Below the pieces are notes generated by a model. It was not told the origin of the DNA. It searched no databases and saw nothing but the letters and a program-made list of their open reading frames with translations. Shown here piece after piece: positions 7,022 to 17,111 of a stretch of DNA of 64,000 nt; the first letter of the stretch is position 1; each line of letters starts with the position of its first letter. A program made the position numbers and the translations under genes. Origin of the DNA: an uncultured beta proteobacterium (GTDB lineage: Bacteria; Pseudomonadota; Gammaproteobacteria; Burkholderiales; SG8-39). The DNA is taken from contig CAIOLO010000080.1 in NCBI GenBank assembly GCA_903859155.1, positions 1 to 64,000 of the forward strand. Reading direction: 5' to 3'.

Positions 7022-8578
7022 TTATAGATCCTGTCCCGAGTACGACAGATTGAATGATTTGTTGATCACCGGAAAATCCGGAACGATATTGCCGATGACC
7101 GCATGCTCCAGGGCGGGCCAATTCTGCCACGACGGATCGTGCGCATGCGCCTGCCGGATGCGGCCGTTCTCGCCGGCTTCCAGCGCGACAAATATTTCGC
7201 CGCGCCAGCCCTCAATCCAGCCCAGCCCGGGGGCGCCCGCCGGCGGCACCGGCAGTTCCATGCACTCCCGGCCCGGGGCGATGCGCTCGACGATGGCGCG
7301 TATCAGCCGCAGGGATTCGAAAACCTCCCCGAAGCGCACCGCGACGCGGCCGGCGACATCGCCGGAGCGGGCGGTGCTCACGCGCACGTCAAGCAGATCG
7401 TAGGGGGCAAGCCCCGGCGAGCGGCGCGCATCCATCGCCTCGCCGCTGGCGCGCGCGGCAAAACCCACCACGCCCAGCCGCCGTGCGGTCGCCGCGGTCA
7501 GGATGCCGCAGGTCATGAAACGGTCCTGCAGGCCGGCATGGTCGTCGTAGATTTCGCGCAGCGTGCGCACTTCGGGTTCGAGCGCATCGCACTGTGCGGC
7601 CAGTTGGTCGAGCGCGGCGCGGTCGATGTCGCGCATGACCCCGCCGGGGACAATGGCGTCCATCAGATAGCGGTGGCCGGCGACGCGCGCGTTCAGGCGC
7701 AGCACATCCTCCTTGAGGCGCATGAACTGGGCCAGGCCAAAGGCGAGACCGCCATCGTTGCCCAGGGCGCCCAGATCGCCCAGGTGATTGGCGATGCGCT
7801 CGCGCTCCAGATACAGCGCGCGCAGCCACAAGGCCCGCGGGGGCGGCGTCGTGCCCGTCATGGCCTCGACGGCCATGGCATAGGCCCAGGCATACGCCAC
7901 GGTCGAATCGCCCGAAATCCTCCCTGCGAGGCGGGCGCCTTCCTTGAGGGTGAGGGCGCTGAAGCGCTTGGCTATGCCTTTGTGGGTGTAGCCCAATCGT
8001 TCCTCGAGCCGCAATACTTTCTCGCCGACCACAGAGAAGCGGAAATGACCGGGCTCGATGATGCCCGCATGCACCGGTCCGACCGGGATCTCGTGCACTC
8101 CCTCGCCCTCGACCGGCACGAAGGCGTAGTTATCCGTACCCGGAGGCGAGGTGTTCTCCAGGCTCGCATCGCGCCGCAGCGGAAATTCCGATCCGCTCCA
8201 GGCCCCGTGGCTAAGCCACGGCCGGCGATCGACAAACGCGGTCGAATGTTCCACCTGGATCCCCAGCAGATCGTGGATGGCCCTTTGCTGGCGATCGGCG
8301 CTGCTGAACCATTGCGACAGATCGGGATACGCCGGATTCCGTGCGTCGAGCCGGCAGGTGAGCCACAGCGCGCCGTCGCCATTGGCAAGGATAAGATGCA
8401 GCGAGAAACCTCCGGCCTGGTCGCGGTTGTCGGCGCCCCACAACGCGGTCAGGCGCCCGCCCTGGTCGCGGACCGCACGGCACACCTGGGGAAGCTGAGC
8501 GGTTTCGACCCGGGCGTGCCACGCCGGCGAGGCTCCGTGGAGGGGGAGCATGGGCAACTGCAATCCTTCGAAGGCCAT
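7022..8578 (-). CDS. hyfG: HyfG/HycE-like large subunit (NuoC-NuoD fusion) without Ni-binding cysteines
   Basis: The 518-residue product fuses a NuoC-like domain (about 1-165) to a NuoD/[NiFe]-hydrogenase large-subunit domain (about 170-518). The conserved HEIPVGPVHAGIIEPGHFRF segment and the ending NKSFNLSYSGQDL fit the Hyf/Hyc-like group. In true hydrogenases the Ni-Fe centre is held by RxCGxC and DPCxxC. Here these read R220-I-S-G-D-S225 and D481-P-S-W-Q-N486, so all four Cys are replaced by Ser or Asn. The protein cannot be a normal [NiFe] hydrogenase; it fits the Ehr class between complex I and group 4 hydrogenases. The electron donor and acceptor are unknown. Confidence 0.93.
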   Translation of the reverse strand: MAFEGLQLPMLPLHGASPAWHARVETAQLPQVCRAVRDQGGRLTALWGADNRDQAGGFSLHLILANGDGALWLTCRLDARNPAYPDLSQWFSSADRQQRAIHDLLGIQVEHSTAFVDRRPWLSHGAWSGSEFPLRRDASLENTSPPGTDNYAFVPVEGEGVHEIPVGPVHAGIIEPGHFRFSVVGEKVLRLEERLGYTHKGIAKRFSALTLKEGARLAGRISGDSTVAYAWAYAMAVEAMTGTTPPPRALWLRALYLERERIANHLGDLGALGNDGGLAFGLAQFMRLKEDVLRLNARVAGHRYLMDAIVPGGVMRDIDRAALDQLAAQCDALEPEVRTLREIYDDHAGLQDRFMTCGILTAATARRLGVVGFAARASGEAMDARRSPGLAPYDLLDVRVSTARSGDVAGRVAVRFGEVFESLRLIRAIVERIAPGRECMELPVPPAGAPGLGWIEGWRGEIFVALEAGENGRIRQAHAHDPSWQNWPALEHAVIGNIVPDFPVINKSFNLSYSGQDL

Positions 8579-8588
8579 GTTCGCTTCC

Positions 8589-10049
8589 CTAGCCGATCAG
8601 TTTGGCGGCCTGGCGGTACCAATCGGCCAGGTGCGGGGGAATATAGAGGCCGAGCATCAGCACGATGGCCAGATGCACGAACACCGGAATCTGCGCCGGC
8701 GCAAAGGGCAGGCGTTTGAGTGAAATTTCGCCGCGCGAATCGCCGAAAACCATGGGCTGCACCTTGGCGAACACTGCGGCGAACGCCACGCCCAGGGATA
8801 TCAGCAGAATAGGCGTGGCCCAGGGCTGTTCGCGCATGGCGGTGGTGAGCATCAGGAACTCGCTGGCAAAAACGCCGAACGGGGGCAGGCCGAGGATGGC
8901 CATGGTGCCGATCAGCAGGCCCCAGCCCACCGTGGGATTGATGCTGATCAGGCCGCGGATTTCATCGATGACCTGGGTGCCTGCTTTCTGCGCCGCGTGT
9001 CCTACTGTGAAAAAGATGGCGCTCTTGGTGAGCGAATGCACCGTCATGTGCAGCAGTCCGGCGAAACTGGCCACCGGACCTCCCATGCCGAAGGCAAAGG
9101 TGATCAGTCCCATGTGCTCGATGGACGAGTAGGCGAACAGGCGCTTGACATCGCGCTGGCGCGCGAGGAAAAAGGCCGCCACCACCACCGACAGCAAACC
9201 GAAACCCATCATCAGGTTGCCGGCGAAGTGCGAATGCAAGGTTCCATCCACCAGCACTTTGCAACGCACCAGGGCATACAGCCCCACGTTGAGCAGCAGG
9301 CCCGAGAGCACCGCGGATACCGGCGTGGGGCCCTCGGCATGCGCGTCGGGCAGCCAGTTGTGCAGCGGTGCCAGGCCCACCTTGGTGCCGTATCCCACGA
9401 TCAGGAAAACGAAGGCAAGGGAGACGACCGTGGGCTCGAGGCTGCCGGATACTTCCTGAAGGCGTGTCCACAGCAGCGCCTCGCCACCGGCCCCCAGCAC
9501 CCGCTCCGAGGCAATATACAAAAGGATGGTCCCGAACAGCGCTTGCGCGATGCCCACGCCGCAGAGGATGAAGTATTTCCACGCGGCCTCCAGCGAGGCG
9601 GGCGTGCGGTACAGGGATACCAGAAGAACGGTGGTCAGCGTGGCCGCCTCGAGGGCGACCCAGAGAATGCCCATGTTGTTGGTGAGCAGCACCAGCAGCA
9701 TGGTGAAGGTGAACAACTGGTACATGCTGTGATACAGGCGCAGGCGCGTTTCAGTGAGGCGGCCATGGGCCTGCTCGATGCGCATGTAGGGGCGCGAAAA
9801 AATGGCGGTGGTCATGGCCACGAACGCGGTGAGCGCGACCAGGAAGACATTCAGCGAATCCACGAAGAACTGGTGATCCGGCGTGATCATGGGGCCGTCG
9901 GATATCACCCGTGCGGTGAGCACCGCGGCGGCGATGAAGGTGAGCGTGCTCATCAGAAGATTCAGCTCGGCGGCCAGGCCGCGGTGTCCCCACAGGGCGA
10001 GCAGCGCCCCGCCGATCAGGGGAGTGCCGAGGACAAAGAAGATTTCCAT
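8589..10049 (-). CDS. hyfF: HyfF-like antiporter-type membrane subunit
   Basis: The 486-residue product is an NuoL/M/N (Mrp antiporter) family membrane protein with roughly 14 hydrophobic segments. Proton-channel residues are conserved: Glu134 in WVALEAATL, Lys158 in AAWKYF, and Lys223 in GTKVGLAPLHNWLPDAH, with a further conserved region SLTKSAIFFTVGHA. In the complex it should couple electron transfer to proton or sodium movement. It starts 7 bases after hyfE and ends 10 bases before hyfG. Length and motifs match HyfF more than NuoN. Confidence 0.93.
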   Translation of the reverse strand: MEIFFVLGTPLIGGALLALWGHRGLAAELNLLMSTLTFIAAAVLTARVISDGPMITPDHQFFVDSLNVFLVALTAFVAMTTAIFSRPYMRIEQAHGRLTETRLRLYHSMYQLFTFTMLLVLLTNNMGILWVALEAATLTTVLLVSLYRTPASLEAAWKYFILCGVGIAQALFGTILLYIASERVLGAGGEALLWTRLQEVSGSLEPTVVSLAFVFLIVGYGTKVGLAPLHNWLPDAHAEGPTPVSAVLSGLLLNVGLYALVRCKVLVDGTLHSHFAGNLMMGFGLLSVVVAAFFLARQRDVKRLFAYSSIEHMGLITFAFGMGGPVASFAGLLHMTVHSLTKSAIFFTVGHAAQKAGTQVIDEIRGLISINPTVGWGLLIGTMAILGLPPFGVFASEFLMLTTAMREQPWATPILLISLGVAFAAVFAKVQPMVFGDSRGEISLKRLPFAPAQIPVFVHLAIVLMLGLYIPPHLADWYRQAAKLIG

Positions 10050-10056
10050 GCGCGCC

Positions 10057-10719
10057 TCAGTCTTCCTTCAGTTTTTCCAGATGGCGGATATCGAGGCTGT
10101 CGAAGTGCTCGCGGATCTGGAAGAAAAACACGCCCAGGATCACCATGCCCACCAGCACGTCCAGCGCGATGCCCAATTCGACCACCATGGGCATGCCGTA
10201 GGTGGCCGAAGTGGCCGCGAAAAACAGCCCGTTTTCCATGGCGAGAAATCCGATCACCTGCGGAATGGCCTTGGAGCGGGTGATCATCATCAGGAACGCG
10301 AGCAGCACGATGGCCAGCGCAATGCCCAGGGTGCTGCGCGTGATGGTTCCTGCCAGCGCGGATATCGGCAGCGCCAGATTGAAGGCAAGTATCACCAGCA
10401 CGATGCCCACGATCATGGTCATCGGAATATTGATGAGGGTCTCGATATCCCATTTGACGTTGAGCTTGCGCACCAGCCGGTGCAGGATCCACGGCAGCAG
10501 CAGCACCTTGAGCAAGAACGTGATCAGTGCCGACCAGTACAGGTGCGGCTGCGAGGTGGCCCAGGCCACCAGCAGCGTGGAGAGCGTCAGCGTCAGGCCC
10601 TGCAGCGCGAACAGATTGATGAGCGTGAGCACGCGCCGCTGCGAGAGCATCGCAAAGGCGATCAGCAGCATCATCGCCGCGAGCAGGTTGATGAACTGCG
10701 AGGGCAGCGACAGTGCCAT
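10057..10719 (-). CDS. hyfE: HyfE-like membrane subunit (NuoK-related)
   Basis: The 220-residue product has about six membrane segments and the HyfE pattern: a NuoK-like core near MLSQRRVLTLINLFALQGLTL and a C-terminal extension ending REHFDSLDIRHLEKLKED. The ATG at 10719 overlaps the hyfC stop by one base (TGATG). The frame stays open further upstream, but that part runs through hyfC and is ignored. It is a membrane-arm subunit of the complex. Confidence 0.9.
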   Translation of the reverse strand: MALSLPSQFINLLAAMMLLIAFAMLSQRRVLTLINLFALQGLTLTLSTLLVAWATSQPHLYWSALITFLLKVLLLPWILHRLVRKLNVKWDIETLINIPMTMIVGIVLVILAFNLALPISALAGTITRSTLGIALAIVLLAFLMMITRSKAIPQVIGFLAMENGLFFAATSATYGMPMVVELGIALDVLVGMVILGVFFFQIREHFDSLDIRHLEKLKED

Positions 10720-11669
10720 CAACTCTCCAGCAGGAAGTGGATGAGCATGGCCAGCACCGCCAGCAGAAACGCGGTGCCGAGGAACTCCGGTGCGCGGAAA
10801 ATGCGCATCTTGGCGCTGACCGACTCGATCAGCGCCAGCAGGAAACCGCCGGCCGCCAGTTTCACGGCAAGCACCGGCAGCGAGATCAGTATTCCGAGCC
10901 AGTTGCCGCCGTCGGCAATGCCGAAAGGAACGAACAGCGCAATGCCGATGCAGGAATAGGCGAACAACTTCAGGCTGGCGGCCCATTCCATCAGCGCCAG
11001 GTGGCGGCCGGAGTATTCCAGCAGCATCGCCTCGTGGATCATGGTCAGCTCGAGATGGGTGGCCGGATTGTCGACCGGTATGCGCGCATTTTCCGCAAGC
11101 GACACCATGGTGAAGGCGACGCCGGCGAACGCGAGGCTTGGATAGATCATCAGCTCCATGCGCCCCAGCTGGCCGACGATGGAGGAGAGCGAGGTGGAGC
11201 CGGAAATCAGCGACGCGGTGAACAGCACCATCAGCAGAGCCGGTTCGGCCAGAAATCCGATCATCATCTCGCGGCGTGCTCCCAGGGTGCCGAAGGCGGT
11301 GCCGATGTCCATGGCCGCCAGCGACATGAAGACGCGCGCGAGCGCGAACAGGCCCACCAGCGCGATGGCGTCGGCCGCGGCATTGAAGGGCAGGTTGATG
11401 TCGAGCGTGGGCACGATCGCCGCGGCCAGGCACATGCAGCCGAAGATGATGTAAGGCGTTATGCGGAAAAGCGGCGAGGCGTTTTGCGCCAGCACCGGTT
11501 CCTTGTTGAACAGTTTGAGCAGCACGCGGTAAGGGGTGAGCAGCGGCGGCGCACTTTTGTTCTGCATCCAGGCCCGGCACATGTTGACCCAGCCGGTAAA
11601 CAGCGGCGCGAGCAGCACCGCGAGCATGAGCTCGGTGAGTTGCGCCGCGATGCCCGCTATCGTTAACAT
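10719..11669 (-). CDS. hyfC: HyfC/NuoH-like membrane subunit
   Basis: The 316-residue product belongs to the NuoH/HycD/HyfC family, the membrane subunit that contacts the peripheral arm. About eight membrane segments are seen, and the hallmark loop ENARIPVDNPATHLELTMIHE is present (Glu, Arg and the DNPATHLE stretch). It ends in a one-base overlap with hyfE and starts 13 bases after hyfB. In complex I this subunit forms the quinone channel; in hydrogenases it transmits the coupling. Confidence 0.93.
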   Translation of the reverse strand: MLTIAGIAAQLTELMLAVLLAPLFTGWVNMCRAWMQNKSAPPLLTPYRVLLKLFNKEPVLAQNASPLFRITPYIIFGCMCLAAAIVPTLDINLPFNAAADAIALVGLFALARVFMSLAAMDIGTAFGTLGARREMMIGFLAEPALLMVLFTASLISGSTSLSSIVGQLGRMELMIYPSLAFAGVAFTMVSLAENARIPVDNPATHLELTMIHEAMLLEYSGRHLALMEWAASLKLFAYSCIGIALFVPFGIADGGNWLGILISLPVLAVKLAAGGFLLALIESVSAKMRIFRAPEFLGTAFLLAVLAMLIHFLLES

Positions 11670-11682
11670 GGTATCGGCGTGA

Positions 11683-13680
11683 TCATCGCACCAGGAACAG
11701 CAGAACGATCAGGGTGAGAAAACTGTATAGCAGGTACACCGAAATGCGCCCCTGCTGCAGCTTGTTGACCAGCGTCGAGGCGAATTCGGTGACACGCCCT
11801 ATGGGCAGATACAGCCAGTGCCACAGATGGTCCTCGACCGTGACGCGGTAGCGCGGCGCGCGGTCCTCGGGTGAGGGCAACTCGCGCCGCATGCGAAAGA
11901 ACGGTTCGAACACCTGCCGCACCGGCTGGCCGAAGCCCTCGGCGCTGTCTTGCATGCGCGCGGTCTGGAACGGAAAGCCGCAGTCCCAGGCGGGACCGCG
12001 GCGGACGCGGCCGTGGTAGAAGTGGCGCACCAGATACCAGGTGGCCAGCACCACCAGCGCGACCACCGCGAGAAACAGCAGCGGGCTGTAGCTGGAGCGC
12101 TCCGGTTTGATGGGCGCGAGGAACAGCCAGTTGGACGAATTGCCAAGACCCTGGCCGAGCAGCTGCCGGTTGACCTGGTCGATCACATCGATCACGCTGA
12201 CCGGCAGCAGACCGAGGATCACGCATCCGGCTGCCAGCCAGAGCAGGCCGGCCTTCTCCCAGGGGCCGGCGTCATGCGCATCGACCAGCTTTTCTTCGCG
12301 CGGGCGGCCGAGAAACACCACGCCGTAGAACTTGACCATCACGTAGCCGGCCAGGGCCGCGGCGAGCACCACTACCGCGGTAGCCACCGGAATGAACATG
12401 TTCAGGTAGTTCTGCGGCAAGCCCGGGGTAAAGAGGAACGCCTGCAGCAGCAGCCATTCGGACACGAAACCGTTGAGCGGCGGCACGCCCGCGATGGCAA
12501 GTGTTCCGACCAGCGCCAGCCAGGCAACCCACGGCATGCGGTGAATCAGCCCGCCGAGCTTTCCCAGGGAGCGCTCGCGCGTGGCGTGCAGCACCGAACC
12601 GGTGGCAAGGAACAGCAGGCTTTTGAAGAAGCCATGATTGAGCGAGTGATAGAGCATGGCGGTCAGCGCCAGTGCGGCGAGCGAGCGCATCTCATAGGCG
12701 CGAAACGTGATTGCCAGCCCCGCGCCGGCAAAAATGAAGCCGATGTTTTCGATCGACGACCAGGCGAGCAGGCGCTTCATGTCGCTTTGCACCGCCGAAA
12801 AGATCACGCCGTAGAGCGCCGTGGCCAGGCCGACGGCCAGCACGATCACCCCCCACCACCAGATCTGGGTGCCCATGAGATCGAACATCACCCGGAGAAA
12901 TCCGTAGACGGCCGTCTTGAGCATCACCGCGCTCATCAGCGCGGATGCCGGCGAGGGCGCGGCCGGGTGTGCCTCGGGCAGCCACACGTGCAGCGGAACT
13001 ATGCCCGCCTTGGCGCCGAAGCCCGCCAGCGCCAGCGCGAAGGCGATGGTCCCCCAGAAGGGCGTAAGCGCCACCTTGCGCATGGCGTCGAAGCTGTAAT
13101 CGCCGGTGCCTCCCTGCAGAACGCCGAAGCAAAGCAGGATGGCGACCGCGCCCACGTGGGCGATCAGGATGTAGAGGAATCCGGCGCTGCGGATCTCGGC
13201 CTTGGCATGGTCGCTGACCACCAGGAAGTAGGAAGACAAGGCCATGGTTTCCCAGAAAACCATGAAGGCGTAGGCGTCGTTGGCCACCAGGACCAGCGCC
13301 ATGCTGGCCAGAAACACGTGGTAGTAAAGGCATTGCAGGCCGGGGGCGTTGCCTTCCCCGGGGCGCAGATAGCCGCTGGCAAACACGGACACTCCGGCGC
13401 TCACCGAGCCCAGCAGCAGCAGAAAGAATCCGGAAAGCGCATCGATGCGCAGGTGAAACGGCAGGTCGGGCAGGCCCAGCGGAAGAACCAGGCTGGCCGT
13501 GCCGCCCAGCGTGGCGGCAAAGCCGGCGGCGGCCAGGACCAGCGCGCCGGCGGCGCCCAGCGGGAAAAGTATTTTCGCCACGATGCGCAGATTGCGGGCA
13601 AAGGCGATGCCCAGCAAGGCGATGGCCAGCCATAGCACGATGACTGCCAGTACCGTTTGCAGGGGCATCGAAATGGTCAA
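11683..13680 (-). CDS. hyfB: HyfB-like antiporter-type membrane subunit
   Basis: The 665-residue product is the large NuoL-like subunit of the membrane arm. Key motifs are FMVFWETMALSSYFLV with the channel Glu, GFGAKAGIVPLHVWLPEAH with Lys and the conserved His, and YHSLNHGFFKSLLFLATG. The length with the C-terminal extension (FRMRRELPSPEDRAPRYRV onwards) fits HyfB. It is the first gene of the operon, 43 bases downstream of metG on the same strand, so metG and the complex could share transcripts. The upstream ATG at 13680 is kept; a second Met is at residue 5. Confidence 0.93.
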   Translation of the reverse strand: MTISMPLQTVLAVIVLWLAIALLGIAFARNLRIVAKILFPLGAAGALVLAAAGFAATLGGTASLVLPLGLPDLPFHLRIDALSGFFLLLLGSVSAGVSVFASGYLRPGEGNAPGLQCLYYHVFLASMALVLVANDAYAFMVFWETMALSSYFLVVSDHAKAEIRSAGFLYILIAHVGAVAILLCFGVLQGGTGDYSFDAMRKVALTPFWGTIAFALALAGFGAKAGIVPLHVWLPEAHPAAPSPASALMSAVMLKTAVYGFLRVMFDLMGTQIWWWGVIVLAVGLATALYGVIFSAVQSDMKRLLAWSSIENIGFIFAGAGLAITFRAYEMRSLAALALTAMLYHSLNHGFFKSLLFLATGSVLHATRERSLGKLGGLIHRMPWVAWLALVGTLAIAGVPPLNGFVSEWLLLQAFLFTPGLPQNYLNMFIPVATAVVVLAAALAGYVMVKFYGVVFLGRPREEKLVDAHDAGPWEKAGLLWLAAGCVILGLLPVSVIDVIDQVNRQLLGQGLGNSSNWLFLAPIKPERSSYSPLLFLAVVALVVLATWYLVRHFYHGRVRRGPAWDCGFPFQTARMQDSAEGFGQPVRQVFEPFFRMRRELPSPEDRAPRYRVTVEDHLWHWLYLPIGRVTEFASTLVNKLQQGRISVYLLYSFLTLIVLLFLVR

Positions 13681-13723
13681 GCGGATGGATATCCGGGGCT
13701 GGTCGAGTTGTTGTTCCGCGGCA

Positions 13724-15820
13724 TTATTTGATCTTCATGCCGGGTTGCGCACCACTGTCCGGGGCAAGAAGGAAGATGCCGGGCGCTTCGCCGCTGGCCG
13801 CGAGCACCATGCCTTCGGACAGGCCGAATTTCATTTTTCGCGGCGCGAGATTGGCCACCATGACCGTCAGCCGGCCCTCAAGCGAGGCCGGATCGTAGGC
13901 CGATTTTATTCCAGCGAATACCGTGCGTGATTCGGCGCCGATGTCCAGGGTGAGTTTGAGCAGCTTGTCGGCGCCTTCGACGTGCTCGGCCTTGACGATT
14001 CTCGCCACACGCAGGTCGACCTTGGCGAAATCGTCGATCGAGATAGGCGCCGGCACCGTCCTCTGGGCATCGGCCATCGAGTGGCTCTGGACGGACATCT
14101 TGGGGATATCGCTCACTGTTTTTTGCTCCTTGGCGGGGGGGGCTGCGGGAAGACCGAGCAGCGCATCGAACTGCTTTTCTTCGACGCGGGTCATGAGGTG
14201 GCGGTACGGTCCCATTTTGCGGCCGATGCCCCGGCGCAAATCGGACCACCGCAATGGCGTTGGCAAACCGAGCCAGATTGCGACGTTCTCCGCGGTTTCC
14301 GGAAGTATCGGCGCAAGGTAGTAAGTCAGGATCCGAAAAGCATCCAGACATTCAGAGCACACCGCATGCAACTGTTTTTTTGTCCCGGGATCGGCGATGT
14401 TCTTGGCCAGGTCCCATGGCCGGGCTTTATCCCAGCGCTGGTTGATGAGGTCGGCCAGGCGCATGATTTCGCGTACCGCCTTGCCGAACTCGCGCGCGTC
14501 GTAATCGCCGGTCAACGATTCTTCTGAAGCATAAACAACCGTATTGGTCGGGTTGTTGCCGTCGGGCGCAAGCAATTCGCCGTCAAAATATTTGGTAATG
14601 AATCCCGCCGCGCGGCTGGCGATGTTGACGTACTTGCCGATCAGGTCGCTGTTTACCCGCGCGATGAAATCCTCGGGGTTGAAATCCACATCTTCGACAT
14701 TGGCGCTGAGCTTGGCGGCGATGTAGTAGCGCAGCCATTCCGGCTTCATGCCGAGTTCCAGGTATTTCAGCGGCGAGATACCCGTGCCGCGTGATTTGCT
14801 CATCTTTTCGCCGGATACGTTGATGAAGCCGTGCACATTTACCTGGTCCGGCGTCTTGTAGCCGGAATACTCGAGCGTCGCCGGCCAGAACAGGGTGTGG
14901 AAGTAGATGATGTCCTTGCCGATGAAATGGATCATCTCGGTGCCCTGCGCCTTGCTTTTTTCGGGCCGGACGAAGGCATCGAAATCGAGGCCCTTTCTCG
15001 CGCAGTATTGCTTGAGGCTGGCGAAGTAGCCCACCGGTGCGTCCAGCCACACATAGAAGTATTTGCCGGGCGCGTCCGGGATCTCGATACCGAAGTACGG
15101 TGCATCGCGCGAGATGTCCCAGTCGCCCAGAGCCTTGTCGCCTTCGCCGTTGAGCCATTCTTTGGCCTTGTTGGACACCTGCGATTGCAGACGCCCGGGC
15201 TTGTTGATCCATTCCCTCAGGAAGGCGACACACTTGGGGTCGGACAGGCGGAAGAAAAAATGCTCCGAGCTGCGCAGTTCGGTCTTCGCTCCCGAGAGCG
15301 CCGAGTAGGGATTCACCAGGCGCGTGGCCTCGTAGACCGAACTGCAGTTCTCGCAGGCGTCGCCGTACTGGTCCTTGGCGCCGCAATTGGGGCATTCCCC
15401 CTTGATGTAGCGGTCGGCGAGGAACATGCCCTTGACCGGGTCGAACAACTGCTCGATGGAGCGCGTGTAGATGAGTCCCGCCTCCTTCAAGCGCGCGTAG
15501 ATTCCGCGCGACAGTTCGGCATTCTCCGGGGAATGCGTGGAATGCCAGTTGTCGAAGGAAATGTGGAAGCCATCCAGGTATTGCTTGCGCCCTGCGGCAA
15601 TGCCGGCGATGAAGGCCTCCGGCGTGGTGCCCGCCTTTTCCGCGGCCAGCATGATGGGCGCGCCATGCGCATCGTCGGCGCCCATGAAATGCACCTCGTT
15701 GCCGAGCATGCGCTGGAATCGTACCCAGACGTCAGCCTGGATATACTCCATGATGTGGCCGATGTGGAAGGGACCGTTTGCGTAGGGCAGGGCGGTCGTG
15801 ACGAAGAGTCGACGCAGCAT
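13724..15820 (-). CDS. metG: Methionyl-tRNA synthetase
   Basis: The 698-residue class I synthetase charges tRNA-Met. HIGH is at residues 19-22, the catalytic loop reads [10 protein letters not shown], and a zinc knuckle is formed by [17 protein letters not shown]. After the anticodon-binding helices a Pro/Lys linker leads to a C-terminal tRNA-binding OB domain (from about residue 590, with [17 protein letters not shown]) that mediates dimer formation. It is divergent from mrp, with 100 bases between the two starts. Complete and of normal length. Confidence 0.98.
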   Translation of the reverse strand: MLRRLFVTTALPYANGPFHIGHIMEYIQADVWVRFQRMLGNEVHFMGADDAHGAPIMLAAEKAGTTPEAFIAGIAAGRKQYLDGFHISFDNWHSTHSPENAELSRGIYARLKEAGLIYTRSIEQLFDPVKGMFLADRYIKGECPNCGAKDQYGDACENCSSVYEATRLVNPYSALSGAKTELRSSEHFFFRLSDPKCVAFLREWINKPGRLQSQVSNKAKEWLNGEGDKALGDWDISRDAPYFGIEIPDAPGKYFYVWLDAPVGYFASLKQYCARKGLDFDAFVRPEKSKAQGTEMIHFIGKDIIYFHTLFWPATLEYSGYKTPDQVNVHGFINVSGEKMSKSRGTGISPLKYLELGMKPEWLRYYIAAKLSANVEDVDFNPEDFIARVNSDLIGKYVNIASRAAGFITKYFDGELLAPDGNNPTNTVVYASEESLTGDYDAREFGKAVREIMRLADLINQRWDKARPWDLAKNIADPGTKKQLHAVCSECLDAFRILTYYLAPILPETAENVAIWLGLPTPLRWSDLRRGIGRKMGPYRHLMTRVEEKQFDALLGLPAAPPAKEQKTVSDIPKMSVQSHSMADAQRTVPAPISIDDFAKVDLRVARIVKAEHVEGADKLLKLTLDIGAESRTVFAGIKSAYDPASLEGRLTVMVANLAPRKMKFGLSEGMVLAASGEAPGIFLLAPDSGAQPGMKIK

Positions 15821-15920
15821 CGATGATTCTTGAAAACCCTTATTTTAGCGCGGCTTAGGGGGTTTCCGTGTTGAAAAACAGTAAAATCACCCCCTCCAAC
15901 CACCGGCCGGAGCCCAATAC

Positions 15921-17009
15921 ATGACAATTACCCAGGATCAAGTCCGCGATGCGCTGCGAAGCGTGATCGATCCAAACACCGGCAAGGACCTGGTGAGCAG
16001 CAAATCGGTGACCAGCATCAAACTCGATGGCGCGAATGTCACGGTAGATGCCACTCTGGGTTATCCGAGCCGCACCCAGCGCGAACCCATACGCCTTGCC
16101 ATTCATACCTGCCTGTCGGCATTGCCCGGCATTGCCGGCCTCGAGGTGAACGTCGTGAGCCGCATAGACGCGCATTCGGTGCAGCGCGGGGTCAAGCTGG
16201 TTCCGGGTGTGAAGAACATCATCGCGGTGGCCTCGGCCAAGGGGGGCGTGGGCAAATCGACCACCGCGACCAACCTCGCCCTGGCGCTGGCCGACGAGGG
16301 CGCCACGGTCGGCATACTCGACGCGGACATTTACGGCCCGTCCCAGCCGATGATGCTGGGTATTACCGGCCGGCCCGAGTCCAACGACGGCAAAAGTATA
16401 GAGCCGATGATGGGACACGGCATCCAGGCGATATCGATCGGCTTCATGATCGATACCGATACGCCGATGGTTTGGCGCGGTCCGATGGTGACGCAGGCGC
16501 TGGAGCAGTTGCTCAACCAGACCAACTGGCGCGACGTCGATTACCTGATTGTCGACCTGCCCCCCGGCACCGGCGACATCCAGCTGACACTGGCGCAGAA
16601 AGTGCCGGTCACAGGTGCGGTAATTGTCACCACACCGCAGGACATCGCGCTGATCGACGCGCGCAAGGGTCTGAAGATGTTCGAGAAGGTTGGCGTGCCG
16701 ATTCTTGGCATTGTGGAAAATATGTCCATGCACGTCTGCTCCAATTGCGGCCACCAGGAGGCGATCTTCGGGACCGGCGGCGCGGAGAAGATGTGCCAGG
16801 ATTACGGCACGGAACTGCTAGGTCAATTGCCGCTGGACATGAGCATTCGCCAGCGGGCGGACTCCGGCAATCCGACGGTGGTGGCCGATCCGCAAAGTGC
16901 GGCGGCCGAGATCTACCGAAAAATCGGCCGTCGAGTGGCGGTGAAACTTGCCGAGCGGGCGAAGGACATGAGCTCGAAGTTTCCCAACATCGTGGTGCAA
17001 AATACCTGA
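15921..17009 (+). CDS. apbC: Mrp/ApbC-type iron-sulfur carrier ATPase
   Basis: The 362-residue product is a P-loop ATPase of the Mrp/NBP35 family that carries and delivers [4Fe-4S] clusters. An N-terminal MIP18 (DUF59)-like domain covers about residues 1-85. The deviant Walker A SAKGGVGKSTT is at 105-115, and the CSNC pair (Cys273, Cys276) that binds the cluster between two subunits is present. It is placed back to back with metG, as in many beta- and gammaproteobacteria. The dcd gene that often follows is absent here. Confidence 0.96.
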   Translation: MTITQDQVRDALRSVIDPNTGKDLVSSKSVTSIKLDGANVTVDATLGYPSRTQREPIRLAIHTCLSALPGIAGLEVNVVSRIDAHSVQRGVKLVPGVKNIIAVASAKGGVGKSTTATNLALALADEGATVGILDADIYGPSQPMMLGITGRPESNDGKSIEPMMGHGIQAISIGFMIDTDTPMVWRGPMVTQALEQLLNQTNWRDVDYLIVDLPPGTGDIQLTLAQKVPVTGAVIVTTPQDIALIDARKGLKMFEKVGVPILGIVENMSMHVCSNCGHQEAIFGTGGAEKMCQDYGTELLGQLPLDMSIRQRADSGNPTVVADPQSAAAEIYRKIGRRVAVKLAERAKDMSSKFPNIVVQNT

Positions 17010-17111
17010 TTGCGGCGGGCGCAGCCGGCCGCGCGTCGGCGTGGCCCACGATGCCTGCGGTGCCCGCCTGACGCCAGCAGCGCCCGGCAGGCTGCTGCGA
17101 TCATCGGCGCC

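Noticed and set aside
7022-8578. A [NiFe] hydrogenase large subunit
   Set aside because: The fold is right, but all four Ni-ligand cysteines are missing, so it is not called a hydrogenase.
11950-13635. A 561-codon open frame opposite hyfB
   Set aside because: Rich in His, Gln, Glu and Arg typical of an antisense shadow of a membrane protein gene; hyfB explains the DNA.
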